A stretch of 64,000 nucleotides of DNA from Actinoplanes sp. NBC_00393 (GCF_036053395.1 NZ_CP107942.1:9518001-9582000), one strand, 5' to 3'; positions 35,600 through 44,637 are shown, counted from the first letter of the stretch. Program-made: numbers and translations. The notes: generated from the letters alone by a model not told the origin.

Positions 35600-36289
35600 G
35601 TTGTCCGTTTCGCCGGGCCGCAGCGCGTATCGCCGTGACACGGTGCACCATCGCTCACCCGCGCCCGGACGTGAGTTCTTGCGGTGCGGACAGGACCTAC
35701 GTCCCGAACCGCCCAACCCGATCGTTGCCGACAGCGGACGCGGCAAGGGCAGGCAGACAAGAGCAACGCCGAATCCGCGCAGGCGGGCCCGGCCGGGACC
35801 GGCAACGCATCGGGACTGGTCCGGTATCTGACGTCCCATACGCGGCGCAGAGGCCGCGCGAGAGACCGTCGCAGAGAGGTGAGGTTGCTCGAAGATGCAT
35901 TGTCGGACCGCCGCCGGGCGAACACGAGCGCTGGCGGCCTGTTGACGGCGCGGGGACGATCAGCGTCGCCAGTCGGCCGTCCGGTGGCCTGCCACCGCGT
36001 ACGGCGTCGTACGGCGGCGCCAACACGGGCGGTCTCGGCGTGACAGGATGCGACGTATAGAGCCGCCGTCTTCGTGAACCTGCGACGAGACCCAACCCTG
36101 CGGGCAACCACACCGACCGGGCAGCGGCGTACTCGAGCCTCAAGCAGATGCCGTTGTCGCAGCTCGTCGGACATGCCCTTGCTCTGGCCAGCCAAAACGA
36201 TGCACACAGCACAGGCGTGCTGGATGCCAGATGCGCTCCCGGTGGGTGCACAGGGAACGGGCGCGGTTCGCCCAGGGGCATGCCGGCAG
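35600..36289. other. 690-bp gap without a supported gene
   Basis: Several frames are open on both strands but none has codon bias plus a start signal. It is probably the upstream region of the GAF gene plus spacer DNA. Confidence 0.35.
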
Positions 36290-36586
36290 TCATGCCGGTG
36301 ACTCACCGGGGCCGTCGGGTGAGGCGGCGCTGAGTTGGTTTGCGGCGTGCAGGAGACTGTCACGGACAGCAGCCAGGGCGGTGATGGTGGCGGCCATGTC
36401 CGGTGCTGCATCAGAAGCGCGGCTTGTAATGACCTCGGCGGCGTGAACGGAGGCATCGACAGCCGCGCTGGCTTGTAGGGCAGCGGCAAGCAGACGATTG
36501 ACCAGGTCTTGTACGTCGTTGCGGTTCGCCGACGGCGGTGACGGTCGCATCTTGGCCTCGCGGGGGAGTTCGACCGGGGTGGTCAT
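36290..36586 (-). CDS. Small helical hypothetical protein
   Basis: A 98-residue protein, probably one long helical hairpin (DVQDLVNRLLAAALQASAAV, then TITALAAVRDSLLHAANQL). No Cys or hydrophobic membrane segment is visible. No strong ribosome site precedes the ATG. Codon bias is good. No family recognised. Confidence 0.45.
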   Translation of the reverse strand: MTTPVELPREAKMRPSPPSANRNDVQDLVNRLLAAALQASAAVDASVHAAEVITSRASDAAPDMAATITALAAVRDSLLHAANQLSAASPDGPGESPA

Positions 36587-37062
36587 ACCCGATAGTTGCG
36601 GCTGCGGCGGTGCGCCACGTCAGCGAGCGCCGCGGCGGCGCGGTGGGCTTCGTGGGCACCGCCAACGCTGTGGTCAGCGATACGGGCGACGGCGCTGGCG
36701 CCAACGGCGAATGGCCGCGACCGAAGGCTGCGTCGGTCACGATGCGGCCGATCTTGCGGCTGTAGGTGATCTGCTGTTCGACGGTCGTTGACTTGGGCGT
36801 CGACCACGCCAGCTTGCCTGAACGGCCTCGTTCAAGATGGCTCGGTTTCGCCAGTCCATAGGTCGATCATCGAGTACTCCGCCTGGTGAAGCCGGGGAAT
36901 CGGCAAAGCGACGTCGCTGGGACTTCGTAGCGCCACAGGCGAGTGGGATTCAGTGTGCTCGCTGCTGGCGAAACCGCGAGCCGTCTTCTTGCGGTCGAGG
37001 CGACTAACGGATCTTTACGCGCGATGATCGACTGCAACCCGACACGCTCCGGGAGGAAACAG
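36587..37062. other. Gap before the STAS gene
   Basis: About 475 bp. The STAS frame stays open upstream to 36943 but the strong ribosome site lies at 37051-37060, so this part is taken as non-coding. No hairpin or repeat was noticed. Confidence 0.35.
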
Positions 37063-37323
37063 TTGGAGATCAGCAGTCATGTGGTCAACGATGGCGTCGT
37101 ACGCCTGGCTGTCGCCGGGGACATCGACGAATCCGCTGCAGACCACCTGCACGACGTCATCGTCCACGCGGCGCAGGGCGCCGCCCAGGTCGTCGTCGAC
37201 CTGACTGGTGTGGGTGTCTGTGACTCCGCCGGTGTCGGCGCTGTCGTGCACGCGTGTACCCGGCTGAACGGGCAGGGTGTGGAGGTGCAAGTGAAGAACC
37301 TTCACGCTGCAAACCATCGCTGA
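37063..37323 (+). CDS. Short STAS-domain (anti-anti-sigma) protein
   Basis: An 86-residue protein from TTG with GGGAGGAAAC directly upstream. It has the STAS core: VVRLAVAGDIDESAADHL, VVVDLTGVGVCDSAGVGAVV (the DSAG Ser is the usual phosphorylation site), and LNGQGVEVQVKNL. The family normally continues for 15-20 residues with a last helix, which is missing here; the frame stops just after NLHAANHR. This may be a truncation or a small frameshift. Such proteins are partners of SpoIIAB-like kinases such as the one at 21547. Confidence 0.75.
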   Translation: MEISSHVVNDGVVRLAVAGDIDESAADHLHDVIVHAAQGAAQVVVDLTGVGVCDSAGVGAVVHACTRLNGQGVEVQVKNLHAANHR

Positions 37324-37577
37324 CACGCGCACCGCGCAGTTCACCTCGCTGAGCAAATCACCAGCCTGGCGGCGGGGCTGATGCTGTTCGACGGAACCTG
37401 GCGCAGCGTCAGCGCCAGCACTGGCTCCGCCACCGGCTAGGCCGGCTATGCCAAGCAAAACAGCCCGGCGCGGTAGGCGCGAGCCGGCGCCGTTTCACAG
37501 GCCGGTGTCCTTGGGTCGGCGTCACAGACCTGGACCCCGGTGGGACGGCGCGGCGGCGAGCTGGGAGGGTGATCTAC

Positions 37578-38969
37578 GTGGGGAAGCGGATCGCGGTCAT
37601 CGGCGGCGGCATCGCCGGCCTGGCGGCCACCGTGCGGCTGCAGCAGCGAGCGCCGGCGGACACCGAGATCATTCTGTACGAGCGAGACGCTGCCCTGGGC
37701 GGCAAACTCCGTACCGGTGAGCTGGCCGGACTGGCGGTCGAGCAGGGCGCCGAGTCGTTCCTGTTCAGCGCCCCGGACGGCGCCGAGTCCGCGGCGGTGT
37801 CCCTGACCCGGCGACTCGGACTCGGCGACGACCTGGTGCATCCAGCGCCGCGCCCGGCCGCCCTGGCGATCGGCGGCCGACTGACCCCGATTCCGCCCGG
37901 GACCATGTTCGGTATCCCCGGCGACCTGGCAACGCTGGACCGGACGGCGTCGCCGGAGGCCGACGCGGACCGCGACACCGGCCGCCCGCTGCTCGCCCCG
38001 GGCGAGGACATCACGGTCGGCGAGCTGGTCCGCGCCCGGTACGGTGACCAGGTGGTGGACCGGCTGGTCGACCCGATGCTCGGCGGGGTGTACGCCGGGC
38101 GCGCCGACCGGCTGTCCCTGCGGGTCACGATGCCGCAGCTCGCCCGCACCGCGGAAGCCGAACACACCCTTCGCGACGCCGTCCGGGCCGCTCAGGCGCA
38201 GTCCAAACGAACGCCAGGCAGGCCGGTCTTCGCCGCTGTCCGGGGAGGGATGAGCCGTCTGGTGGCGGCCGCCGCGTCGGCCAGTGACGCCCGGATCTGC
38301 CTCGGGCAGCCGGTGCGTGAGCTCACGCGTACCCCGAAGGGTTGGCGTCTGACGTTCGGGCCTGCGCCGGCTCCGCAGACCGACGACGTGGATGCCGTGA
38401 TTCTGGCGGTGCCGGCGAAGCCGGCCGCCCGGTTGCTGGCCGAGGCCGCGCCGGAGACCGCGCAGGCGGTCGGCGCGCTGCAGTACGCGAGTGTCGCGCT
38501 GATGGCGATGGCCCTGCCACCCGGGACCGCCTTGCCGGACCTGTCAGGTTTCCTGGTGCCGCCGGGCGAGGGCACACTAGTCAAAGCCGCGACGTTCTTC
38601 ACTCGTAAATGGCCGCATCTCACCGACCCGGACGGACCGGTGATCGTGCGGGCCTCACTGGGCCACGCCGGTGAGGAACAGCGTCTCCAACACGACGACG
38701 AGACGCTCTTCCTCCAGACTCACGCGGAGTTGTGCGAGCTGGTCGGTGTCAAGCTGCCGGCGCCGGCCGAGTTCTGGCTCCGGCGCTGGGGCGGCGCCCT
38801 GCCGCAATACGCCCCCGGCCACGGGGACCGGATCTTGCAGGTCCGGGCCGGGCTGCCGCCGGGGCTGGCGCTGGCCGGGGCAGCGTTCGACGGGGTCGGC
38901 ATCCCGGCGTGTGTGGTCAGCGGTGAACGTGCGGCCGGCGATGTGTGCAAGCACTTGGACGGCGCATGA
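37578..38969 (+). CDS. hemY: Protoporphyrinogen/coproporphyrinogen III oxidase, HemY/CgoX family
   Basis: A 463-residue FAD-dependent oxidase. The dinucleotide motif is IAVIGGGIAGLAATVRL at the N-terminus, followed by LYERDAALGGKLRT. The family region VDPMLGGVYAGRADRLSL and the C-terminal FAD-contact GLPPGLALAGAAFDGVGIPAC (split here at residue level) are present. In actinobacteria this enzyme usually makes coproporphyrin III. GTG 37578 is chosen because GGGAGG lies 8 nt upstream; GTG 37569 overlaps that site. It stands alone and would support haem supply for NarI. Confidence 0.88.
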   Translation: MGKRIAVIGGGIAGLAATVRLQQRAPADTEIILYERDAALGGKLRTGELAGLAVEQGAESFLFSAPDGAESAAVSLTRRLGLGDDLVHPAPRPAALAIGGRLTPIPPGTMFGIPGDLATLDRTASPEADADRDTGRPLLAPGEDITVGELVRARYGDQVVDRLVDPMLGGVYAGRADRLSLRVTMPQLARTAEAEHTLRDAVRAAQAQSKRTPGRPVFAAVRGGMSRLVAAAASASDARICLGQPVRELTRTPKGWRLTFGPAPAPQTDDVDAVILAVPAKPAARLLAEAAPETAQAVGALQYASVALMAMALPPGTALPDLSGFLVPPGEGTLVKAATFFTRKWPHLTDPDGPVIVRASLGHAGEEQRLQHDDETLFLQTHAELCELVGVKLPAPAEFWLRRWGGALPQYAPGHGDRILQVRAGLPPGLALAGAAFDGVGIPACVVSGERAAGDVCKHLDGA

Positions 38970-39170
38970 CCGAGCAGAGCAACGCGGCCCGGATCAATCG
39001 GTGTTGGGCTCGAGCGTTTGGTTAGCGCCTCGGCCGGGTTGACGCGTCTCCTGTGTTATGGCGTCACTCGTCGTCGTTCTCGGAAAGAGAGCAAGCGGGA
39101 AAGCGTCAGCTCGGGTCCATAGCGAGTCGATGACCGGCGATGGCGGCGTATCGAGGGGTCTTGTTGCCGC

Positions 39171-39791
39171 TTACGTGAGTCGGAGTGTGGTCAGGCAGGT
39201 CGGCGCCTGCTCGCCGGTGGCGATTTTCGTCTGCCCGGTTTTGCCGTCATGGGTGATCCGCAGCGTGGCTGTGATGCCCTGGGGTAGCCAGAGCCCGACG
39301 AACCCGTTGTCGAAGGTGGTCCGGACCTCGTCAACCAGTACTTTGCTGTTCGTCTCGTCGACGATCTTCACCTGCACGTCTTGGTCGGCGAGTTCGCCCT
39401 TGCAAGTGGTGAGGGAGTGGTAGAAGCATTGGTGCGTCTGGTTCGCGTACGGCGCCACGGACAGGTAGAACTGGCCATCGGGTATGTCGAGTTGGTATTC
39501 CTGTGCCCCGCTGGAGATCACCAGTTCGTGGGGTCGAACTGAGGCTTTCAGCGCGGTCGGCCGTTCCGCGACGCTCAGCCGGTCGAGGTGGTCGATAAGT
39601 TCGACGGTGTTCTTGCCTGCAAGGCCGTGGGTCGCGAGAAGTGCATCGGCCTGTCCGCTCGCTGAGGTTGCGGTTGCGGTTGCGGTTGCGGTTGAGGGTA
39701 CGGCGTTCGATGCGGTCACGGGATCGTCGGCCGTCGCGCAACCGGCCAACAGCAATGCGGACACCGTTGTGGCGACGATGAAGACTTTCAT
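39171..39791 (-). CDS. CueP-like copper-binding lipoprotein
   Basis: A 206-residue secreted protein with lipobox LLLAGC (Cys 18), followed by a Thr/Ala linker. The domain contains THQCFYHSLTTCKGEL (C122, C130), the Cys/His cluster seen in CueP-family proteins, and a further Cys near the end (APTCLTTL). CueP binds copper in the cell envelope of enterobacteria, and actinobacterial relatives are common. GTG 39797 next to GGAGGTGAGG is an alternative start. The linker is encoded by a hexanucleotide repeat. Confidence 0.75.
   Translation of the reverse strand: MKVFIVATTVSALLLAGCATADDPVTASNAVPSTATATATATSASGQADALLATHGLAGKNTVELIDHLDRLSVAERPTALKASVRPHELVISSGAQEYQLDIPDGQFYLSVAPYANQTHQCFYHSLTTCKGELADQDVQVKIVDETNSKVLVDEVRTTFDNGFVGLWLPQGITATLRITHDGKTGQTKIATGEQAPTCLTTLRLT
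39666..39694 (+). repeat. Hexanucleotide tandem repeat within the CueP-like gene
   Basis: About four to five tandem copies of GGTTGC encode alternating Ala-Thr residues in the linker after the lipobox. Changes in copy number would lengthen or shorten the linker without changing frame. Confidence 0.75.
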
Positions 39792-40115
39792 TTTCACCCT
39801 CACCTCCGCTACCAGACCAGATCCATCGGATCGCTCCTCGTCAACGACGGCTGACACGGCTGATGCCGTTGATCGAAAGCCGTAGAGTGCCCGGTCTTCA
39901 CTTTGGCAGCGGTATCCGACTCCGCTGTGGCGCCTCGACAGGTGCGGAAGATCGAAGAACGACTCAACTCCCGTGCCGAGCGGGATGACCGGTGTTGTTC
40001 GTTGTGGCGAACCCGGCATGCCCGCACACCGGCCCCCTCCGGCTGCGTGCAGCTGTGGATAACGTTGCGCGGTGCTATGCCAACTGATCCGGGGTTGCGG
40101 GACGTTTTAGCCGCA

Positions 40116-40162
40116 CCTACGCGGGCCCGCCGAGGGGCCACTAAGGGAAGGGCCCGCGTAGG
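40116..40162 (-). terminator. Hairpin downstream of the alcohol dehydrogenase gene
   Basis: Arms CCTACGCGGGCCC (40116-40128) and GGGCCCGCGTAGG (40150-40162) pair perfectly over 13 bp with a 21-nt loop, 63 bp beyond the adh stop. There is no T tract, as is common for actinobacterial terminators. Confidence 0.65.
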
Positions 40163-40166
40163 GGGT

Positions 40167-40204
40167 GGTGTGCCGGACACCTGGGGGTTTGGGTTCGGCA
40201 CACC
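40167..40204 (-). terminator. Second hairpin downstream of the alcohol dehydrogenase gene
   Basis: Arms GGTGTGCCG (40167-40175) and CGGCACACC (40196-40204) give a 9-bp stem with a 20-nt loop just after the adh stop. With the next hairpin it may form a tandem terminator. Confidence 0.5.
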
Positions 40205-40224
40205 GGGGCCGCCTGGGCTCGCGC

Positions 40225-41235
40225 TTAGGGGAGCAGCACCAGGCGGGCAGGGACGCGGCTGGCCAGTACGTCCTCGATCGAGGAGTTGATGTCCTCAAGC
40301 TTGCGGGTCTCGTACAGCACCTCGGTCCGGCCAGCGGCTTGCAGCCGGAACACCTCGGCCAGGTCGGCGCGGGTGCCGACGATCGAGCCGATCACCCGGA
40401 TGCCCTTGAGCACGGTTTCGAAGATCGGCAGCGACATCGCGTTGTCCTTGGGCAGCGACACCAGAATGAGTCGGCCACCGCGGCGCAGCGACGCGTGGGC
40501 CTGTTCGATAACCCGCGGGTCGGCGGCGAGGACGACTGCGACGTCAGCGCCGCCGAGCGCTTCGATCGCCGCGACCGGGTCGGTGTCGGCGGCGTTCACG
40601 GTGTGCGCGGCGCCGAGCTGCCGGGCGAGGGCGAGTTTCTCCTCCGTGACGTCCACGGCGATGGTTTCCCCGCCGAAGATCTGCGCGTACTGCTGGGCAA
40701 GGTGGCCGAGTCCACCGATGCCGAAGATCGCGACCCGGTCGCCGGGGGTGACCCCGCCGACCTTGACCGCTTTGTAGGTGGTCACGCCTGCGCAGGTCAG
40801 CGGCGCGGCTTCGGCGGGGGCGATGCCGTCGGGTACCCGGACGACGTAGCGGGCATCGGCGACCAGGTATTCGGCGTGTCCGCCGTCGATCGCGTAGCCG
40901 GTGTTGAGCTGTGCCTCGCACAGCGTCTCCCAGCCGGTGATGCAGTACTCGCAAGTTCCGCACGCGAAGCCGAGCCAGGGCACGGCGACTCGGTCTCCGA
41001 CGGCCGGTGCGGCGACACCTTCGCCGGCCCTCTCGACTATGCCCACACCTTCGTGGCCGGGGGTGAACGGCAGAGCCGGCTTGACCGGCCAGTCACCGCG
41101 GGCGGCGTGGATGTCGGTGTGGCACAGGCCGCTTGCTTCGAGCCGCACACGGATCTTGCCGGGTCCCGGCTCCGGGATGGGCACCTCCTTGATCTCCAGA
41201 GGCTGGTTGAACGCGGTGACCACGGCGGCACGCAT
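40225..41235 (-). CDS. adhP: Zinc-dependent alcohol dehydrogenase, AdhP type
   Basis: A 336-residue medium-chain dehydrogenase. Catalytic zinc ligands lie in SGLCHTDIHAARG (Cys) and PGHEGVGIVE (His-Glu), with a Cys later in PLTCAGVTTYKA. The structural zinc site keeps CGTCEYC and a following Cys in WETLCEAQ. The NAD-binding motif is GIGGLGHLAQQYA. It interconverts primary alcohols and aldehydes with NAD(H). The start ATG has AAGGAG at ideal spacing. A palindrome of DevR-box type lies 60 bp upstream, which fits induction during hypoxia. Confidence 0.93.
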   Translation of the reverse strand: MRAAVVTAFNQPLEIKEVPIPEPGPGKIRVRLEASGLCHTDIHAARGDWPVKPALPFTPGHEGVGIVERAGEGVAAPAVGDRVAVPWLGFACGTCEYCITGWETLCEAQLNTGYAIDGGHAEYLVADARYVVRVPDGIAPAEAAPLTCAGVTTYKAVKVGGVTPGDRVAIFGIGGLGHLAQQYAQIFGGETIAVDVTEEKLALARQLGAAHTVNAADTDPVAAIEALGGADVAVVLAADPRVIEQAHASLRRGGRLILVSLPKDNAMSLPIFETVLKGIRVIGSIVGTRADLAEVFRLQAAGRTEVLYETRKLEDINSSIEDVLASRVPARLVLLP

Positions 41236-41294
41236 GATGTGCTCCTTCCTTGCGCTTGCGTATCCATCGTCGTCCGGCGTGTCCCAGCCGGTCA

Positions 41295-41308
41295 GGGCCG
41301 ATGGACCC
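41295..41308 (-). promoter_or_regulatory. Putative DevR/DosR-type box upstream of adhP
   Basis: GGGCCGATGGACCC fits GGGNC-N4-GNCCC. It lies 60 bp before the adhP start codon. Confidence 0.55.
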
Positions 41309-41500
41309 GTAATCCGGGACCTGTAGATCATGTCGTTGAGTTCGGCGGCCGCAGGGCGGACAGCGACCGCCGAGTCCGCTGGACGTCCCCCGGATTCGCT
41401 GTTGCTATGCGACGCTGTTGTGGTTGAACGTCGGGTGGCTCCTCGCGAACCCCATGGTTGCGCTCTGATCGGCGTCAGCCGGAGAGCCAGTCATGCCGGC

Positions 41501-41555
41501 GTACAAGACGGTCACCCGGAGAGTCGGGGGGTTCTCTCGGGTGGCCGTCTTGTAC
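41501..41555. repeat. Large imperfect hairpin in the adhP/41803 intergenic region
   Basis: The left arm begins GTACAAGACGGTCACCCG and the right arm ends with its near-complement CCGTCTTGTAC. About 21-22 bp can pair with one mismatch and one bulge around a 9-10 nt loop. It sits between two divergent genes, so a simple terminator role is unexpected. It could be a remnant of a mobile element, a terminator of a short transcript, or a regulatory RNA structure. Confidence 0.65.
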
Positions 41556-41732
41556 AACCGGAGGCTGGCAGCGTTCGGCGGAGTGGAGCTCCAAGTCGGC
41601 GGATAGACCGTGGGTCGTTTCCGCTCGAAGGGAACGATCCCGGCTGGCTGAGGACTCGGAGCGGCCGAGCAGCGCCCCGCTGGCGTGCGGCCTTGACGAG
41701 GTCGCTGCTGCAGCGATCTGCGTTGTCCGACC

Positions 41733-41746
41733 GGGACGAAAGTCCC
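41733..41746 (+). promoter_or_regulatory. Putative DevR/DosR-type box, perfect palindrome
   Basis: GGGACGAAAGTCCC is the core of CCGGGACGAAAGTCCCGG (41731-41748), a perfect box 57 bp before the start of the gene at 41803. Its two arms are complementary over 7 bp. Confidence 0.75.
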
Positions 41747-41802
41747 GGTATCGAGTAGTGGTTGCTCTTCTACCCAGCGATGCGAGCAGTGATGCTCGCA
41801 GC

Positions 41803-42216
41803 ATGACCAATACCGGTGGAGTGCCACGGGACCCGGCCCGGCCCGCGGGTGTCGGTCTGATCCCACGCCTGTTGATGTCGCCGTTCAGTGGGCTGCTGCC
41901 GGATGGGCTGGTGGTGTTGCGCTACACGTCGTCGGCCGGGGCGCTGATCACGCTGCCGGTCCAGGCTGCCGCTACGACACCTCACGGTCTCACTTTCGTG
42001 GTGGCCGTCGGGCAGGCGTCAACGAAGCGGTGGTGGCGGCACTTCCGTCGGCCGGCGCAAGTGCAGGTGTGGCTGTCTGGCACCTGGCACCCTGCGATCG
42101 GTCAGGTGAAGGACTCTGCTGCGGCTTTCGATGTGTATCGGCGGCGTTTTTCCCGCGCGCGTCCGGACGGTACGTGGGTTCTGGTGGAGTTGCGCTTCAT
42201 TCAGCCCGCCACCTGA
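41803..42216 (+). CDS. Split-barrel flavin/F420-type protein (putative)
   Basis: A 137-residue protein. The core (LVVLRYTSSAGALITLPVQA, then FVVAVGQASTKRWWRHFRRP and VQVWLSGTWH) resembles small split beta-barrel reductases of the DDN/F420-binding type, where WW..H and R residues sit near the cofactor. Catalytic identity is not clear. A perfect DevR-type box lies 57 bp upstream, so hypoxic induction is likely. It ends 4 bp before the membrane protein gene. Confidence 0.55.
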   Translation: MTNTGGVPRDPARPAGVGLIPRLLMSPFSGLLPDGLVVLRYTSSAGALITLPVQAAATTPHGLTFVVAVGQASTKRWWRHFRRPAQVQVWLSGTWHPAIGQVKDSAAAFDVYRRRFSRARPDGTWVLVELRFIQPAT

Positions 42217-42220
42217 TCCG

Positions 42221-42859
42221 GTGCCGCTGCGGGGTACCCGGCTACAGCGCCGGTGGATCGCTGTTGTAACCGTCGGCGAGTTCGTCGGCTTTGCGGTTTC
42301 GGCCATGGTCGGAGCTTTCACCGCGCGGGCATCTGCGGCGGTGATGCTGCCCGCCGTGTTGGCAGCAGGTGCGGTGGAGGGTGCGCTGCTGGGCGGGTCG
42401 CACGCGATCGTGTTGCGCCGAGCGATATCCGGTATCAGCTCGCGGCGGTGGGTCGGCGTGACGGCGGCCGCTGCGGTCGTCGCGTACGCGATCGGGATGC
42501 TGCCCAGCATGCTCGCCGGCCGCCTGTCGCAGGTGCCGCCAGGGCTGCTGGCCGTTGCCGTGGCCGTACTCGGAACCGTGCTTCTGGCGTCGATCGGGTT
42601 CGGGCAGTGGTTTGTGCTGAGGCGGGTGGTACGCCGGTCGGCGAGTTGGATCGTGATCACCGCGGTCGCCTGGACGGTGGGCCTCGGCGTGTTCCTCGGC
42701 TTCACGACGCTGTTGTGGCGCCCGGGACAATCCGTCGCCGTGATCACCCTGATCGGAATCGTAGGCGGTCTGCTGATGGCAGCTACCACCGCAACGATTA
42801 CCGGAGATGGTCTGCGTCGGCTCCTCGCCCGCCGGTCGAGCGACGTGGTTGCGTTGTGA
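42221..42859 (+). CDS. Integral membrane protein of unknown function
   Basis: A 212-residue protein from GTG, with five to six hydrophobic segments (for example VVTVGEFVGFAVSAMVGAF near the start and VITLIGIVGGLLMAATTA near the end) and short basic loops. It is directly downstream of the split-barrel gene and probably co-transcribed with it from the box at 41733. No transporter motif recognised. Confidence 0.6.
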   Translation: MPLRGTRLQRRWIAVVTVGEFVGFAVSAMVGAFTARASAAVMLPAVLAAGAVEGALLGGSHAIVLRRAISGISSRRWVGVTAAAAVVAYAIGMLPSMLAGRLSQVPPGLLAVAVAVLGTVLLASIGFGQWFVLRRVVRRSASWIVITAVAWTVGLGVFLGFTTLLWRPGQSVAVITLIGIVGGLLMAATTATITGDGLRRLLARRSSDVVAL

Positions 42860-43148
42860 TCAGAGCTGTCGGTTGTGACATCGCAGGAAGGCGCCTACGG
42901 GGTACGGGGAGCCTGTCAACGCTGGTCGGGCCGTTAGTCACGATCAGCGCTCCTGCCGGTCTGAAACCTGCTTAGGTGACATGGTGTGCGTCCGAACAGC
43001 GCTGTCCGACCGGCTGGCGCCGGTTACACCGGCAGGCGTCTTGCCGAGCGGACAATGCCGTCGGAATATCTGCCGGTTTTGCCGCCGTCCTACAGGGCAC
43101 TCGTGATCACGGTGGTGCGCCGCGAAGGCTCTCCTGCGCTGACGCGCC

Positions 43149-43162
43149 GGGACCGGTTGGAC
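43149..43162 (+). promoter_or_regulatory. Possible DevR-type half-site upstream of nitroreductase 1
   Basis: GGGACCGGTTGGAC keeps GGGAC but not the full second half. It is 69 bp before the start codon, the same spacing as at the stronger boxes. Confidence 0.4.
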
Positions 43163-43231
43163 GTGCCAGTATCTGCCAGCTCGGAGCCGGCAGGGGCCCG
43201 CGACGCTGTCGCTTGTACGGGAGGACACCTG

Positions 43232-44200
43232 ATGAAGGAAGATGTGGACACCCGTCAGGTGCTGCTGAACGCAGCCCATGCAGCCCGGTTTGCGCCGTCG
43301 ATCCACAACACCCAGCCCTGGCGGTGGGTCGTTCACGCCGACCGGATGGAACTGCACCCGGTGCACCGCCGGCAGTTGCAGTTCCAGGACCGTGACGGGC
43401 AGATGCTGTTGATCAGCTGCGGAACCGCCCTGCATCACGCGCAAGTTGCGTTGAGCGCCGGCGGCTGGCAGTGCGTGGTCGACAAGACCGTTCCTGGCCC
43501 GCTGGCCGTGGTCCGCATCGAGGGGCGGACTGTTGCCGATCCGGCAGCGATCCGGCTGCTGGAGCAGTTGCCGGTGCGGCACACGGATCGGCGGACGGTC
43601 AGCGACGAACCGGTCGCTCCCGCCGTTCTGGATGCGCTGATCGCGGCCGCTGAAGGAGTCGGCGTCCGGTTGCATCTGCTGACCCGGGACCAGGAAATCG
43701 ACCTCGCTGTCTTGGTGGAACGTGCCCAGAAGACAGAGAGCGCCGACGAACGGCTGCGGGGCGAGACGGCGGTCTGGGTCGGTGGTGAGCGGGCTGACGG
43801 CGCCGGCATTCCCGACGCGAACCTGCCGGCGACGATGCCTCAGACCACGGTCGCGGAACGCGATTTCGGCACTGCGGGCACCCTCGCGCCCGGCTCAGGG
43901 CATGACAACGCCGCCAGCTACGCGGTGCTCTACGGAACAGGCGACGAACCGATCGACTGGCTCCGTGCCGGCGAAGCCCTCAGCGCGGTGTGGCTGACCG
44001 CCACCGAGCTCGGTGCCGCTCTACTGCCGATGAGCAGCCCGATCGAGGTGTCGTTCACCCGCCATCAGCTGGATCGCATGCTCGGCGAAATCGGTCTGCC
44101 GTACCTCGTCATGCGTCTGGGCACTCCCAACCCGGAGTCCGGCGGTCCCGGCAGGACCCCTCGTCTGCCTGCTGAGCAGGTAATCGAGCTACGCGACTGA
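43232..44200 (+). CDS. Acg-like nitroreductase-fold protein 1
   Basis: A 322-residue protein of the Acg family (nitroreductase fold duplicated in one chain). Signatures are AARFAPSIHNTQPWRW (about 16-31), RRQLQFQDRDGQ and RHTDRRTVSDEPV. In Mycobacterium tuberculosis Acg-family genes belong to the DosR regulon; Acg sequesters FMN and has no clear reductase activity. The start ATG has GGGAGG upstream. A half-site of the box lies 69 bp before it. The paralogue is at 50787. Confidence 0.85.
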   Translation: MKEDVDTRQVLLNAAHAARFAPSIHNTQPWRWVVHADRMELHPVHRRQLQFQDRDGQMLLISCGTALHHAQVALSAGGWQCVVDKTVPGPLAVVRIEGRTVADPAAIRLLEQLPVRHTDRRTVSDEPVAPAVLDALIAAAEGVGVRLHLLTRDQEIDLAVLVERAQKTESADERLRGETAVWVGGERADGAGIPDANLPATMPQTTVAERDFGTAGTLAPGSGHDNAASYAVLYGTGDEPIDWLRAGEALSAVWLTATELGAALLPMSSPIEVSFTRHQLDRMLGEIGLPYLVMRLGTPNPESGGPGRTPRLPAEQVIELRD

Positions 44201-44368
44201 ACTCTGCTCGAGACACGACACCGGCCAGGGTTTCGCCACCGGAGAGTCGTGGCCCTACGCGGAATCCGGGCCGGCGTCGAAGTCCGGGGCGACACTGTGA
44301 AGGCTTCGCGAAGCATCTCGGACACCATCGCGGTCGGGCGTGCCCAGGCCAAGAGGCCCCCGGTGTCG

Positions 44369-44527
44369 TTACCGCTGGCGCTGCCGGACCGCGTGCCGAT
44401 GACCCTGGCGTGGGCCGTCATGCGCATGCCGGAGCAGGATGCGGTCGAGCAAGCTCTCCAAGAGAGGTCCGGCAACCATCAGGACCGCCAGTAGAAGCAG
44501 GATGACGCCGACAATCAGTGGCCTCAT
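44369..44527 (-). CDS. Small single-span membrane protein
   Basis: A 52-residue protein found by hand, from ATG with GGAGGACGAC directly upstream. One membrane segment (about 4-24, with GVILLLLAVLMVAGPLL) is followed by a His/Arg-rich tail (LLRHAHDGPRQGHRH). Two DevR-type boxes lie 97 and 130 bp upstream, on the divergent promoter shared with the gene at 44836. Function unknown; its small size would hide it from many annotations. Confidence 0.65.
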   Translation of the reverse strand: MRPLIVGVILLLLAVLMVAGPLLESLLDRILLRHAHDGPRQGHRHAVRQRQR

Positions 44528-44623
44528 GTCGTCCTCCTCTCGGCCGGCAGCGGCATTGCCCTGTGCGACCGCCCGCTACTGAGCTCATCCGTCATGGTGC
44601 GACGCCGGCACCTCAGCCGTGCA

Positions 44624-44637
44624 GGGCCATTCGGCCC
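44624..44637. promoter_or_regulatory. Putative DevR-type box 1 in the divergent promoter
   Basis: GGGCCATTCGGCCC is a palindrome of form GGGNC-N4-GNCCC, 97 bp before the small membrane protein start. Confidence 0.6.

Noticed and set aside
41330..41866. Frames on both strands across the adhP/41803 spacer
   Set aside because: They run through the large hairpin and the perfect DevR-type box, have no ribosome sites and no domain character.
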